DNA of 64,000 bases from Solen grandis (taxonomy: Eukaryota > Mollusca > Bivalvia > Adapedonta > Solenidae), in assembly GCA_021229015.1 (NCBI GenBank), contig CM037781.1, positions 72,122,903 to 72,186,902 of the forward strand, written 5' to 3'. Numbering within the stretch: the first letter of the stretch is position 1; the number at the start of each line of letters is the position of its first letter. Made by a program: the position numbers and the translations under genes. Under the pieces are notes generated by a model that searched no databases, had not been told where the DNA came from, and saw nothing but the letters and a program-made list of their open reading frames with translations. This document shows, piece by piece, positions 12,028 to 24,632 of this stretch.

Positions 12028-12987
12028 GTAAGATTCTTTCATTATATCAGTCTTAAGAAAGGGGTTGTTCTGATATTGAAGATTTCTTTTTAGAATAAAA
12101 ATGAGTATAAATGAAAATAGATGAAGAAAATTTGAGATTTTTTTTACTCTAAAAATAGAATTGACTTATAGATAGTTCTATACTGGAGGAGAAAAGCACT
12201 TTTTATGCTTTGATTTGTGAAATTTATAAGGCAGCTGATCAATGTACACGTACCTGACATTCGTGTTTGACATCATAACAGATGACTTATACATGAAGTA
12301 TTGGAGTAACTATGGAAACATTAGCACTATGTTATTAGATTTTTTCATGTGACAGAAGTTTGTAATATTCCTACAGAAGCTAATGCCAGCTCATTACAGT
12401 TTTTGCCAATATCATGTATATATGCACGGGTAAAAAAATCCGTGCTTCAAAAATGGGCTAACCTCTACAGCAATTGCCTGCAATGTTCTGAGACAGGTGC
12501 CTTTTTTGCAGGTTTAAAACTGGACGCAAGATTTGGCATACTTTTAGATAAAAATATGTTGGACGACGTTGAAATTTACCCAAATATGTTTTTTTTTTGG
12601 TTGTCGCTGTTTTCCAGCACTGAACATATTAACTTTCATTTGTGGACACAGTTGACCCACTAAAGTGTATGAAAACATATGTAAATAATAATAATGTAGC
12701 ATACATGGCGCATAGGAATGTTCAATATTTTGGTATAACATAAAATAAGAAATTGATTAAAAATATGTTTTTCAACATTACAGGACCGTGTGTAGTTCAG
12801 TAAAGCATTTAATTGGTTTTGTTTAATACCAAAACACCTGTAATGTGTAAAGTGAGACAATCAATAATTCAAATATAATCAGTTTAATAAATAAGTTTGA
12901 ATAGTTTATATTAATGATCTATCAACTAGTAATCCACAGAAATCATAAAAATAACATTATAAAATTAACCATAAAAGTTAAGTTTGA

Positions 12988-13034
12988 TTGAGCAAATGCT
13001 TTTGTGGTTTGATTGAGCAAATGCTTTTGTGGTC
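12988..13034. repeat. 24-bp tandem duplication
   Basis: TTTGATTGAGCAAATGCTTT then TGTGG is present twice in succession. Confidence 0.85.
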
Positions 13035-13848
13035 ATGCTGTTCTTTTATTATTTGTTGTCAACAATTTCAGATGTCATTTTGGCAGAATGTAACCTTCAG
13101 ACACATGTTAGCATGGTTGATTCTTAGATGGGCCTTCACTTAAATTACTGGATTGAAATGAATCCATACAGAACAGTTGTTGCCATGGCAACTAATAAAA
13201 TGTTTTAAGAAAACTCTTTTCTTCAGAAATTTGTGGTCAGTATTTGACACAACTGTGACCTAGTAAAAGGGAGATAATCCGCAACATGTTCTTAGCTTTG
13301 AATGCATCCACAAAATAAGCTGACTAATAACAGATCAGTGCTACTGATATTTACATTTCCTTGTTCAGATGCTTATATTTTTCTGGTCCTTTAATGATTC
13401 TCTTCTTCAATTTCACTGTTAATTCCTCTTACTGATCTGGTGAATTACAAATTTCTGCATCATTTCTTTGTATTGCATTATCTTAGGCTTTCTTGCATTC
13501 ACAAAAAAGTCAATATTCATTTATGACTCCTGCTTATAAAAAAGCTCTCCATTTAAGTTTATTATTTTGAGGTCATATTTCATGTTTCAGATTCATGCTT
13601 AGACTCAGGAGATTCTCAGTTTACTTGATCAGAAACCTGAAACAAATTGGCACACTGAATTATTATTTTTTGTCAGAAAATTATTGCTGTAGTTTATAAT
13701 CAGAGGTTTAGGGTTGAGAATATTATTCCTTATGGATTCATCCGATTTAGTAACAAATAACTTAGTTTCTGATAAATTGCAGAACGTTGATTATTGGAAT
13801 GATTTTTTTCTTCCGTATAAAGCCAATCCTTTTGTGACATTTTTGCAG

Positions 13849-13901
13849 GCAAGTCATTGAATGTGTGCCAGATTTGTCTCATTAAAATTCCATCTCAGAC
13901 G
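13849..13901 (+). other. Candidate non-coding (5' UTR) exon
   Basis: A 53-base stretch between TTTTTGCAG and a GTAAGC donor, on the + strand, upstream of TRMT9B. Its short size and absence of an open frame would suit a leader exon. Support is splice-site shape only. Confidence 0.2.
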
Positions 13902-14393
13902 GTAAGCCAGACAAGGTAGAAAATGATTCTATTAGACAATTGGCAGGGATAAGAAATTCACCAAGGTATTCATTTTGACATATTTTAACCCAATGAGATC
14001 CTTAAGGGAAATATTATAAATTATATTTAATTTAAAACAAAATTATCCTGTCATCTTTACTGGGTTTCATGAAACATTGCATATTGACATTTTTTTTCTC
14101 AATTAAAAATCTATTTTTGTATCATCACAAATATGAAATGTGAACAAAATTAAATACTGTTTTCCTTTAAAGCAAGCAAATAGTAATATGTATAGACAAT
14201 CTTACTGTCTGGGTCAAATAAAAACTCTTTTTCAGTGGTGAAGAAATTCAGTCAGGTATATTGTTTCTGTAGGATCATTTCATTTATCACTCACTGCACA
14301 TAATATTATGGAGACAAGTGTACCTGTTGTGATAATTGAAGGTAATATGATTGCTGGTTTGTGGATTACGGTATGGTATCAGTTATTATTTTT

Positions 14394-14530
14394 GTTGTTT
14401 TGAAGTTTACTGTAACCACAACAGTATTTCAGGCATATGATTGACGTCCAGCTAATAATGGAAGAAAACCTTATGTGTACAGAGGCTCCCCTGGGTTAAA
14501 TGAGTCACCTATCACATGTCAGCTGGAATA
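14394..14530 (-). mobile_element. Diverged SINE (family a) fragment
   Basis: Complement of the family 3' body: TTTACTGTAACCACAACAGT, TTTCAGGCATATGA, GAAGAAAACC, ACATGTCAGCTGG. Strongly diverged. Confidence 0.5.
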
Positions 14531-14639
14531 AATATTTTTAGAATAAATAATATAAACAAACTCTAAACTTTCTTTTAGAACTGGTGTACAATCTGAGGCT
14601 CCCTTACATGATATATCTCTGTGACCAAACAGGGACTTG

Positions 14640-15090
14640 AAACCTCTGCAGCGATGTCATTGTATGAGACATAGAGAGCATGATCTGTACAATAACATCT
14701 GTGTGACCACAGCAGTAAGGTCATTGTATAAGACAAAGAGAGCATGATATGTACAATAACATCTGTGTGACCACAGCTGTGAGGTTATTGTATGAGACAA
14801 AGAGAGCATGATCTGTACAATAACATCTGTGTAACCACAGTAGTGAGGTTATTGTATGAGACATAGAGAGCATGATCTGTACAATAACATCTGTGACCAG
14901 ACAGTTACGATCTGCAATGATGTCATTGTATGAGGCATAGTGATCATGATCTGTACAATAACATCTGTGTGAACACAGCAGTGAGGTCATTGTATGAGGC
15001 AAAGAGAGCATGATCAGTACAATAACATTGTGACCAGACAGGTACTTGCACCAATTGCAGTGAGGTCATTGTGTGAGACATAGAGGACTT
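14640..15090. repeat. ~64-bp tandem repeat array
   Basis: About six to seven imperfect units containing GAGCATGATCTGTACAATAA, CATCTGTGTGACCACAGCAG and GAGGTCATTGTATGAGAC. Reading frames across it are artefacts of the repeat. Confidence 0.85.
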
Positions 15091-15347
15091 GATCTGAACA
15101 TTATTTCATGTCTTTGCAAAAATATTGCACATATTATCCTTTTTAAGACTTGAAATCATTTTTTCATCCTTTTCATGGAACTCTTAGGTTATTTACAAAA
15201 TCTTAAAATAAAATTTACAAATCCTCTATATTTTTAGAACTGGAGAAATTATTGAGGTTAGGCTGTGGTATGTGGTGTGAGCTTTAACAGAGAGATTTTG
15301 TGGGGGGATTAATCACCAGGCCCCATGTTCTTGAAAATATAATTCAA

Positions 15348-15530
15348 TCCATACATCATTAAATTAAAATCATGGTCCATAAAATGCTTAAAATACTTCA
15401 GTGCAGATGCAAGCATTCATATACTTGAGTTAAAGGCTCTTTAATTTGCTCAGTCTGTAAAGGCTTGCATTTACTATAAATTCCCAACAATCATTTGATG
15501 GACCGTGATCACAATCTAATGATGGATGGA
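15348..15530. repeat. ~183-bp inverted-repeat element (MITE-like)
   Basis: TCCATACATCATTAAATTAA, then AATCATGGTCCATAAAATG at the left, pairs with CATTTGATGGACCGTGATCA and CAATCTAATGATGGATGGA at the right. Confidence 0.6.
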
Positions 15531-16045
15531 TTACTTTAAGTATGATTTTCAAGCTCAAACACAAACTCAAAATATGGCCTCTAAATTCAAGGTAGATCTG
15601 AGATTGAGCTTGAGGTTGTATTTAATTGTTTTCAAGATAGTGGTTGTTCAGGCATAGGATTCTGACTACAGAATATTATAAAGGGTTAATTTATCTATTG
15701 AATTTTAAGATAATATGTCTACTGTATTTCCTTTAAAATTCTCAATGTTGAATTGGTAAACACAGTCTTGCTTTGTGTCATGTAATAACACAGTTCTCCG
15801 CAATTTAAAATTAGAAAATCCATACAGATTCTATATTTACACAGAGAGAGAGTATCAAACAGTATTTATATGATCAATTAGAGCATAATGGATTTTAGGA
15901 GAGTGCAGGAGAGTTTTAGAGTCGCCTTGGGTGTACTTAATGCTTCCCTATTTAAACATGAAAATAAAGTTACAGTCTTGAATCTTCTTGTAGAGAAAAG
16001 AAGATATTTTCAAAGATTATATGAGATTTTGCAGATAGATGTTTG

Positions 16046-16531
16046 TTTTTTAGCTCACCTGAGCAAAGCTCAGGGTGAGTTATTGTGATCCCGTGAGCGT
16101 CCGTCGTCCGGCGTGCGGCGTCAACAATTTTTAGTGTTTACACTCTGTCAATTTTATTTCTTAAGCAATCATCTTCAAACTTTAAGACAATGTTTATGAC
16201 CATAATGTCTCGATTGAGTTCGATTATGGCTGAGAACCGTCAATTAGGTCAGGAGTAATGTCCCTTTTGATATAAAAATAATGCCAGATTTCACTTTGTT
16301 TACACTCTAGCATCTGCATCTTTTGAGTAATCTTTTTTAAATTTGACAATGTTTATGCCCATAATTTCGCAATCGGGTTTAATTATAACTGATATTGACT
16401 AGTTAATTTAGGAGTTATGCCCTTTTCACCATAAAAAAAGCTAGATTTCACTTTTACACTCTAGCATCTTTATTTCTTAAGCAATCATCTTTCTCAGGTG
16501 AGTGATCAAGGGCCATCTTGGCCCTCTTGTT
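16046..16531 (+). mobile_element. GCTCACCTGAG-family element
   Basis: Starts TTTTTAGCTCACCTGAGC and ends CTCAGGTGAGTG..GGGCCATCTTGGCCC then TCTTGTT. The internal units (TTTACACTCTAGCATC, ATGTTTATGACCATAAT) differ from those of the copy at 9814 but resemble those at 1140-1500. Confidence 0.85.
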
Positions 16532-16534
16532 ATT

Positions 16535-18505
16535 TATTGAAGTTTGTGTGTAAATTCAATAAAAGCATGATTAAAAATAAATTATTTTAGATTTATTCAA
16601 TGGAGACTGTTATGTACATATGGGAGTCTGACCGTGTTCTGGTTGGAACTGGGTTCCAACTATAAATCAAGTTTGAGTAAGGTTGAGAGCTCTTTAAAAA
16701 CAAGGAAAGGAACAGTTTTGCTATTTCACTTACATTTATGTATCTTATATACGTCAACTATCCATGTGAATTCATTTGTCTGTTGATAAGGTCATACAGT
16801 AATATAGAGTCTTTAAGAACAAGTTGATTAGATAATTGTTAAGCTCTGTATAATGAATATTAACTGTCTTATAGAAAGGGCGTGGGACTTTCAGCAATGT
16901 GGAAATTACTGTGTAGGGTAGACAAAGCAATATCCATGGATAATTTCACAGTAAACCTACATCTTACTTGGTCTGTTAAATTACAAAGAAAATATATGGC
17001 CATAGGCCCAGCAGGCAGCAGCCATGTTTTCTTTTGTAAAGCCATTGAATATGACATCATATGTATTCAATTTTTTTCATTGGATAAAAAATTAAAGATT
17101 TTACTGAAAAATTCAAATCCCCTCATTAAGATCATTTTTTAATTTCCCTAAACTTAATGTATCTATTTTTAGCATAGTAACTTGCATGCTGATTAGGTTT
17201 TACACAGTTTTCATCTCATCTGTATCGTATGAGGTGAGGATATGTTAACGTCAACACTTACTTTCAGATTAGTCTGACGCTCCAGTGGAGCTCCAATGGT
17301 CTTAATACGGTGTAAAATGGCATATCTCAATAGTAAACATTGTCTGAAACCCAGGAGTGACTCATTTAAACGTCTTCTCCATTACGCAATTTAGTAAAAA
17401 GTAATAGACTTTCGTGGGAGTCTGACAATAAGCTGTAAAGGTTCAACCCAGAAACTGTCAAGAGGGATTAGTTTGAATTTATTAAAACTTGCTTCCCAAA
17501 AGATGTAAAAGGAAATAAGTTTAAATATAGAAGGTCAACTTGACATCACACTGAACCTCCTGCTTTATTTAGCACAGACAAATTTTACAACCAGCATTCT
17601 TTATTAGGCATTTGAGGTGGCTTACGTCATCTGAAAAACCCATCCCATATTCCGTCCATCTCAGTTTAGAAGCATTTGACCTCGTCTTGTAGGGAATAAT
17701 GGAATATAGAAGTTCTTTTGTCTGGGGAGAACCTGCATAATTGGCAGGGATGCCATCTCTGGTGACTGGCATAATGCTATTTGAGAAATACTGCTTAGGG
17801 TTAGGATTTTGCTTTGTTACAGATTACACTACGTTATCAGGGCATTTGTTTCTCTTTTTCAGAGATATTAGACATTCTGTGTATTTCTTTTTGTGAATTT
17901 GTGTTAGCCCAATCTTTTATTGAATTCTGGTTTTATTCTACATCCCCTGTGACAGACTTTTTCATAAATGGGTTTCCAAAGTGTGAGTGTACTGTAAGTG
18001 GTAACATTTTATTGTGAAAGTCTAGAAACATTTCCAAAGGTTGGAAAATGTATGTCTTCCAGATTCTTGCAATTTGTTTCCTTGTCATAGCATTAGCATT
18101 TGATATATGTTTACTTTGAAAAGTAAAGGATCATTTATTGTTGATGACAGACAGTATTCTCTTGCCAGAGCACAATATATTGTGAGTACCCAACATATGA
18201 CATCCATTATCTCAATTTAACTGTAGTTTGCTTTAAATGACATCTCTGAAACTGTATGCTAGAAAGTTATGAAAATTGGTATGAATGGTCCTTTGATGGT
18301 TCTAAACATAAGTGGTTTCATTGAAATTGATCCATGCTGTAGCAACAAGAATGTATCTCTTGAACCAATAAGACGGATCAAAGCCTGGGTTTCTGCTTCT
18401 CACCTGTCTTGTCAGGTTTCAGATCAAGGGCATATATATGTGAGAGTCCACTCTTGTCACCTTTTCAGGTGTGAATCTTATCTAAACACTTTGGTATCCT
18501 TCTTC
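16535..18505. other. Intergenic, nothing recognised
   Basis: Short open frames at 16882-17142 and 17569-17772 (-) show no family motifs and no flanking splice sites that would make exons. Confidence 0.45.
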
Positions 18506-18509
18506 CATT

Positions 18510-18795
18510 TTTTTTTGGCTTGACTATTTAAAGAATTAGTGGAGCTATACAACTCATATGGGCAGCAGCATGTACATAATGCTTGGGTTAAGTTTTTCTT
18601 ACCACCTCACTTCTTCACTGCATGAAGGGCAAGTGTACATAACTCTGTCATGGATTTGACATAATTTGAATGCCCCTTTTTCGACATTAAACCTTGGTCA
18701 TTTTTTTTTTGCATCTCACTTATTCACTTTACCCTTTAAGATATTGCTTTAAAACTTGGAATACCTCTTTCTGACCATCACATACAACTGGAACC
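18510..18795 (+). mobile_element. GACTATTC-family fragment, 5' end
   Basis: TTTTTTTTGGCTTGACTATT followed by about one and a half internal units (ACCACCTCACTTCTTCACTG, TTGACATAATTTGAATGCCC). The 3' end is missing. Confidence 0.6.
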
Positions 18796-19986
18796 CTGTG
18801 TACTTGATCGAAAGATTCAAGATAAAGAACTATGAAATAAAAGTCAAGTGCAAATACAATAATTTTGAAACTTTACTGTGTGTTTGTAACTGCGAAATTA
18901 TTTTGCTAACTTTCTTGCAGTTAGGGACATTCATGTTGTATCAACACAGCTATTTGTCTATTCCTGTGAAAAAAGACCATTTCACCAGAGGATCGGCAAT
19001 ACCCTTTATAATTTGTTGATTTAAATTGATTATCCAGTGATCAGGGAAAAATCTCAAATGTATGTTTATTTCCCATTGAACAGTGTGTGGTATTATACAC
19101 CAGCATGTAGATTGGGTGTTCGGGAAGTGCTCATTGATTTACATAGGTTTATGTCTCATTTGGGAGTGAAATGGTGTATAGGATTCACAGAATACTTCAT
19201 AGATGCAGGTCATTAAGAAGTATTCTAGATAAAGAGCAACATTAAGCAGAACAAAATGGACATTTAGACAAGGGAAAGAATGGCAAGAACTCCAGACCTT
19301 CTGGATTCCACCTTGTTGGCTTCCTGTCTCGGATCAATAGTCTGCAGCAGTATCCCTACCTACTAAATCATTAGGATTGACAATCAAAGAATCTCCATTG
19401 CAACGTTATGGCCATGTCTTGGAGGAGCATCATTTACATTTTACCGCTCTCATGGCCAATTTTCTGGTCTGTTTTTAGGACCCAGTGATTGCTTGTTTTT
19501 AGAACCCAGTGATTGCCAAGGGATAAATGTTCAGAAATGTCACATTCAGAAAAGGTGAAAATGATTTCCAAGCAACAGTATGTGAAATGTTGCCTTCCAT
19601 TCAGCAGTAAAGGGTTTACTTTGTACGTAACTTTGCTATTGATTAGGTGAGGTGTTTCTTGGCACTTGACAGATGTGTTTAATCAGTATGTCAGTAGCGG
19701 AGACAAATCACAGCTATGTCAACACCAGAATCCAGAAAATGACGGCACCACAGTGTTTATTGGCATCTGTGGTTTAATAAAATGAAGGTGTACAAACAGG
19801 AGATTTCAGGGCATGACTTAGTAATTACTTAAGATTAGAATGTTTTAATGCAAGCTTGTGGTCTGCCAAGTAATCTTATTGTCAACATATCATGGCAAAA
19901 TTAGATGTTACAAGGATTTGTAGAAAGGATATTATTCAATGATGATTACCATTTGGTAAAATGCTTTCAAAAACAAAACAATATAA

Positions 19987-20236
19987 GGGGCCGCCGTGGC
20001 CGAGCGGTTACAGTCGTGGACTACAAATCTCTCAGCCCCTCACCGCTGTTGGTTAGAATCCCGGTAGGGACTTCGGATTTTTCATGTGAGGAAGCCTTCC
20101 AGCTGGCTTGCGGTAGGTCTGTGGTTCTACCCTGGTACTTCTGTGTACTCGGGGTCTTCCTCCACCTGTAATTAGCTGGTCGTCGCTATATGATTGAAAT
20201 ACTATTGCAGCGACGGTAAACTCCAATACAACAACA
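19987..20236 (+). mobile_element. Full-length tRNA-derived SINE (family a)
   Basis: The head resembles a tRNA with box A TGGCCGAGCGG and a degenerate box B GGTTAGAATCC. A conserved body (CTTCCAGCTGGCTTGCGG, GTCTTCCTCCACCTGTAATT) and an AACAACAAC tail follow. It is flanked by a perfect 14-base target-site duplication ACAAAACAATATAA at 19973-19986 and 20237-20250, so this is a real retrotransposition boundary. Confidence 0.92.
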
Positions 20237-20381
20237 ACAAAACAATATAATCAGCCACAAATCAAATTTATTTTTAGTGAGGGAGAAAATCGTACAACTG
20301 CTTTCTGTTATTGAAAATTAATAAATACTATGAATTGAAACACCTATGCATTTCTTATTATATTAAGTTATCAAAACTGCT

Positions 20382-20560
20382 GTGGGTTTGAGTCCCAGTT
20401 TTTCATGTAAAGAAGATTTCAAGCTGGTCATTAGTAGGTTGATAGTTCTATCTGGAATCCTCTGTGCTCTTGAAAGTTTCTCCTCTTGTACTTTGCTGGA
20501 TTTTGCCATAGAACTGAAAGAATGTCACAGTGACAGTTAACACAATCACAACCACATCAA
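20382..20560 (+). mobile_element. SINE (family a) fragment
   Basis: Begins at the box B region (GCTGTGGGTTTGAGTCCCAG) and continues through AAGCTGGTC and a diverged TCTCCTCTTGTACTTTGCTG end. The tRNA head is missing. Confidence 0.6.
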
Positions 20561-20689
20561 AATTAGATAAAGATGCTGTATGGCATAAAATCATGATTAA
20601 TTGCCTCTTAGCAAGCTTGATAAATTGATTTATGTTTTCTCTGTAATTCCCTCTCTAGTATATACAGGTACTCACCAGTATATTGGCAT

Positions 20690-20830
20690 GTCATCTCCAT
20701 GGCTAAGAGGGTATAGTCACTTGGTTTTGAGTCCCGGCAAGGTCACCCATTTAGCTGGCTTGGTGCAGATCAGTGGTTCTGCCCAGGTACATTCTGGGCT
20801 GATTCCTGGCCTGATTGATCCCTGACTCAT
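20690..20830 (+). mobile_element. Degenerate SINE (family a) fragment
   Basis: Contains CTAAGAGGGTATAGTCACTT, GAGTCCCGGCAAGG and TTTAGCTGGCTTGGTGCAGA in family order. Highly decayed. Confidence 0.45.
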
Positions 20831-20885
20831 AGTGATTATAAAAACAGTACTGGTGTGGCACACTTGCTTTGCATTTAACATATCA

Positions 20886-21126
20886 GGTGCAAATTCTACC
20901 GAGAGTACTTGGTGTAAAGCACTGGTAATACTTTATTTCGTAAATCAGGAAGACACTTTTTCCCCAATGCCTGTTTTACAAAATATTTCAGTTCATGACA
21001 ATATGACAAATCATTACCTTATTTGATAACAGTTGTGTAAAGAAATTAAATTTTTTGGTAATTTTATCAGAGAAACAGGAGTTATGAAACTAAGTATTCA
21101 AGTATTACCAGAGAAATTCAAGACAT
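20886..21126. mobile_element. ~240-bp MITE, diverged copy
   Basis: GGTGCAAATTCTACCGAGAG at the left, TGTTTTACAAAATATTTCAG internally and AAGTATTCAAGTATTACCAG at the right align with the element at 31866. Confidence 0.65.
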
Positions 21127-21834
21127 GACAGAGCAATAACTGTACTGGCCATTGGTTATCAATGTGACTGGTTTTGGTATCATGCCACCCATCTTTGGCA
21201 TGATATTGAAGGGACAGGTTTATGTCCATTTTCTTACAGAAACCTTCATGGTCCCAGACATAGTGAACATCAAAACTGTTTTGAGAATACGTACACATTA
21301 TGCTATTTCTGATTTTTATCATCTATTATCTAACATCTCAGAGTTTATAATTGTCTCATAATTCCTCATGAATGTCTGACGTTCTTGGTTAGATATAAGT
21401 AAGTGTAGATGTAATGTTCCTATGGCAATTGTTCCTACGGTAATTTTCCCACCTCTGGCATGATACCAGTCCATTATTGGTTTTTGCTAGACTGGTTCTC
21501 CAGTGAGACTGAGAGACAGTCAGTGAGAGAAGCAGGTTCTGAAAACACACACTAAGTATTGGGAGTTTCTGTGAGTCCAGGGATTACTGAAGTTACAAAC
21601 GCAAGTTAGGATTATTACAAGGTAATCTTTTTCATGCTGGTGTTTCTATTATAGTGTTTCAAAATTGTATAGGAAAAGAGGAAATGAAAATAATAGAATC
21701 TAGAAAAAATATTTGATTGCAGTATTTTGGAATAATTAATTTACGTGTGACAACGTTAACTTAGTGCATGTAATCTATAAAATGTGCCTTTACACAGTCA
21801 TATAGATTAATTGTGTTTTCCAAAATTTTTTTAA

Positions 21835-22740
21835 ATGGTTGTAACAATATTCCAAAATTGTTGTAAACAGCTATTTATAACAATATTCCACAGGGGTTGT
21901 AACCAATTATTTATAACAAAGTTCCACAGGGGTTGTAACCAATTTTATAACAATATTCCAAAGGTTGTAACCAATTATTTATAACAATATTCCAAAAATG
22001 TTGTAACCAATTATTTATAACAATATTCCACAGGGGTTGTAACCAATTACTTATAACAATAGTCCACAAAGGTTGTTACCAATTATTTATAACAATCTTC
22101 CAAAGGGGTTGTAACCAATTATTTATAACAAAATTCCATAGAGGATGTAACCAATTATTTGTAACAATAACACAGAAAATTTAAAGGTTATTTAGAACAC
22201 TTTTCATAGAGTTAATCTTCAACCTAATTCACAACAATTTTCCTTAGAATTTTAGCTCAACTATTCGTCCATATAGGCATTATCAAGAGTTTTCAACAAT
22301 ATCCATAGGTATTTAATCAAGTGTTTTCATCAATATGGCATAGAGGTTTAATCAAGTGTTTACAACAATATTCCATAGAGGTGTAACCAGGTTTAATCAA
22401 GTGTTTTCAACAATATTCCATAGGAGCTTATAATAATCAAGTACCCTCATCAATATTCCATCTGTATTTAATCAAGTGTTTCCTACAATATTCCATAGAG
22501 GCTTAATTAGGTGTTTTCAACAATATTCCATAGATGTTTAATCAAGTGGGGTTTATAATAACCGTGTATCCGCAACAATATTCCAAAGAGTTTATAATCA
22601 TGTATCCTCAACAATATTCCATAGAGGTTATAATCAAGTATCCTCAACAATATTCCATAGAGGTGATAATCAAGTATCCTCAACAATATTCCATAGAGGT
22701 GATAATCAAGTATCCTCAACAATTTTCCAGCTTAAAATCA
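21835..22740. repeat. 36-bp tandem array with two unit types
   Basis: The left part (21835-22180) repeats TTGTAACCAATTATTTAT, then AACAATATTCCACAGGGG. The right part (22290-22740) repeats TTTAATCAAGTGTTTTC or ATAATCAAGTATCCTC, then AACAATATTCCATAGAGG. Both share the AACAATATTCCAyAGrGG half and the 36-bp period. Confidence 0.88.
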
Positions 22741-22839
22741 GCTTCACCTGTAAACAGTTTAACAGCTATTTCAATTTTCTGTGGCCAGCCATCTTCCTGA
22801 GACGTCATTGTTATTCTTCCAAATTTTTACTTCCTTCAT

Positions 22840-23543
22840 TAGGACTTTCTGCCTTTCGCAGAAATTTTGGTTAAAGTTTTGCTTGTAAGATACTTTCATG
22901 CATGCGATTGATTTGAAACATCTTTAATACATTTAGGAGTATCATACTTTCAAGGTAGATAACTCTTGATGGAATATATTACAAATTATGGCCCCTTTAA
23001 TACCTTAGAAATTTTGGTTAAAGTTTTGCGTGCAAGGTACCTTCATGCTTATGTTTCAGTATCCAGACATGCAATTGATTTAAAACATCTCTAATATGTT
23101 AAGGCATATCATACTATCAAGGAATATAACTTTTGATGGAATATATTAGAAGTTATGGCCCCTTTTTAACTTAGAAATTTAAAGTTTTGCATTCAAGCTA
23201 CTATCTAGCTTATATCTCAGAAATTGTTAATGGTATTGAATAGAAAGTTAAGGGGTGTATTCAGGGGCATCAAAAAACCAAGGAGGATAACTTTAGGACT
23301 GAATTTTATACAATTATGACCCTTTTCTAACTTGGATACTTGGTTAAAGTTTTGCTTGCACAGTGTTATTATGCTTTGTCTCAGTAACCAGACATGAGAT
23401 TGATTTAAGACTTCATAAAAATATTAAGGGGTATATTATTATATACAGGGTATGTGAAAGGCAAGAATTGAAATAGATTTAATTTGATTTACCAACAAGC
23501 ATTTTGAATAGTCGAGCGTGCTGTCCTCTGACAGCTCTTGTTT
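22840..23543 (+). mobile_element. GACTATTC-family element, 3' portion (first of two)
   Basis: Four ~160-bp units (GAAATTTTGGTTAAAGTTTT, ..TTGATTTGAAACATCTTTAA.., GATGGAATATATTACAAATT). They end in CATTTTGAATAGTCGAGC, GCTGTCCTCTGACAGC and CTCTTGTTT at 23543. The canonical 5' end is not seen. Confidence 0.7.
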
Positions 23544-24632
23544 ACTTAAAAATTTTGGTTAAAGTTTTGCATGCAATAGAACAAGTTTTACATGCAAGCT
23601 ACTATCCAGTTTGTATCTCAATAACAATTCATGGTATTGACTTGAAAGTTTATAAATATGTTTAGGGGCATCAGACAACCAAGTAGATAACTCTTGATGG
23701 AATATATTACAAATTATGGCCCTATGGCCCTTTTTAACTTAGAAATTTTGGTTTAAGTTTTGCATGCAAGATACTCTCATGCTTACATCTCAGAATCCAG
23801 GCATGGGATTGATTTGAAAAATCTTTAATATGTTTAGGGATATCATACTTTCACGGTAGATAACTCTTGATAGAATATGTTACAAATTATGGACCCTTCT
23901 TAATTTAGAAATTTTGGTTAAAGTTTTGCATGCAAGGTACTTTCATGCTAATATCTCAGTATCCAGGCATGGGATTGATTTGAAACATCTTAAATACATT
24001 TAGGGGTATCATACTATCAAGTTAGATAACTTTTGATGGAATATATTACAAGTTATGGCCCTTTTTTTTAACTTAGAAATTCTGGTTAAAGTTTTGCATG
24101 CAAGGTACTTTCATGCTTATATCTCAGAGTCCAGGCTTGGGATTGATTTGAAACATCTTTAATATGTTTAGGGGTATCATACTATAACAGAAGATAACAC
24201 TTGATGGAATATATTGAAAATTATGGCCCCCTTTTAACTTAGAATTTTGGTTAAATTTTTGCATTCAAACTACTATTCAGCTTATATCTAAGAAATCGCT
24301 TGTGGAATTGACTAGAAAGTTAAGGAGTGTCTTCAGGGGCATCAGGAAACCAAGGAGGATAACTTTTGGACTGAATTTTATGCAAATTATGGCCCTTTTT
24401 TGGTTAAAGTTTTGCATGCACAGTGTTATTGTGCTTATGTCTCAGTAACTAGGCATGGGATTGATTTTAGACTTCATAAAAATATTAAGAGGTATCAGAC
24501 TATCAAGGTATATCATTTTAGACTATTATTATATACAGGGTATGTGAAGGGCAAGAATTGAAATAGATTTCATTTGATTTACCAACAAGTATTTTGAATA
24601 GTCGAGTGTGCTGTCCTCTGACAGCTCTTGTT
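23544..24632 (+). mobile_element. GACTATTC-family element, 3' portion (second of two)
   Basis: Six more ~165-bp units of the same sort. They end in TATTTTGAATAGTCGAGTG, GCTGTCCTCTGACAGC and CTCTTGTT at 24632. The copy abuts the first in tandem. Confidence 0.7.

Larger units (their letters stand above)
12040..14390. other. Intergenic or leader-intron DNA, apart from one candidate exon
   Basis: Apart from the candidate exon at 13849 and the small duplication at 12988, nothing is recognised. The 104-codon frame at 12349-12663 has no recognisable motifs. Confidence 0.45.

Noticed and set aside
12349..12663. 104-codon open frame
   Set aside because: No motifs, no codon bias visible, no supporting splice signals.
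14640..15090. Regularly spaced repeats suggesting a CRISPR-like array
   Set aside because: Whole units repeat with no unique spacers, and the DNA is eukaryotic. It is a plain tandem array.
19986..20060. tRNA gene (box A and box B present)
   Set aside because: The cloverleaf is degraded and continues into a SINE body with AAC tail and target duplication. It is a SINE head, not a tRNA gene.
22507..22800. Open frames with repeated YPQQYSIEVI-like peptide
   Set aside because: Produced by the 36-bp tandem array; no start context or domain.
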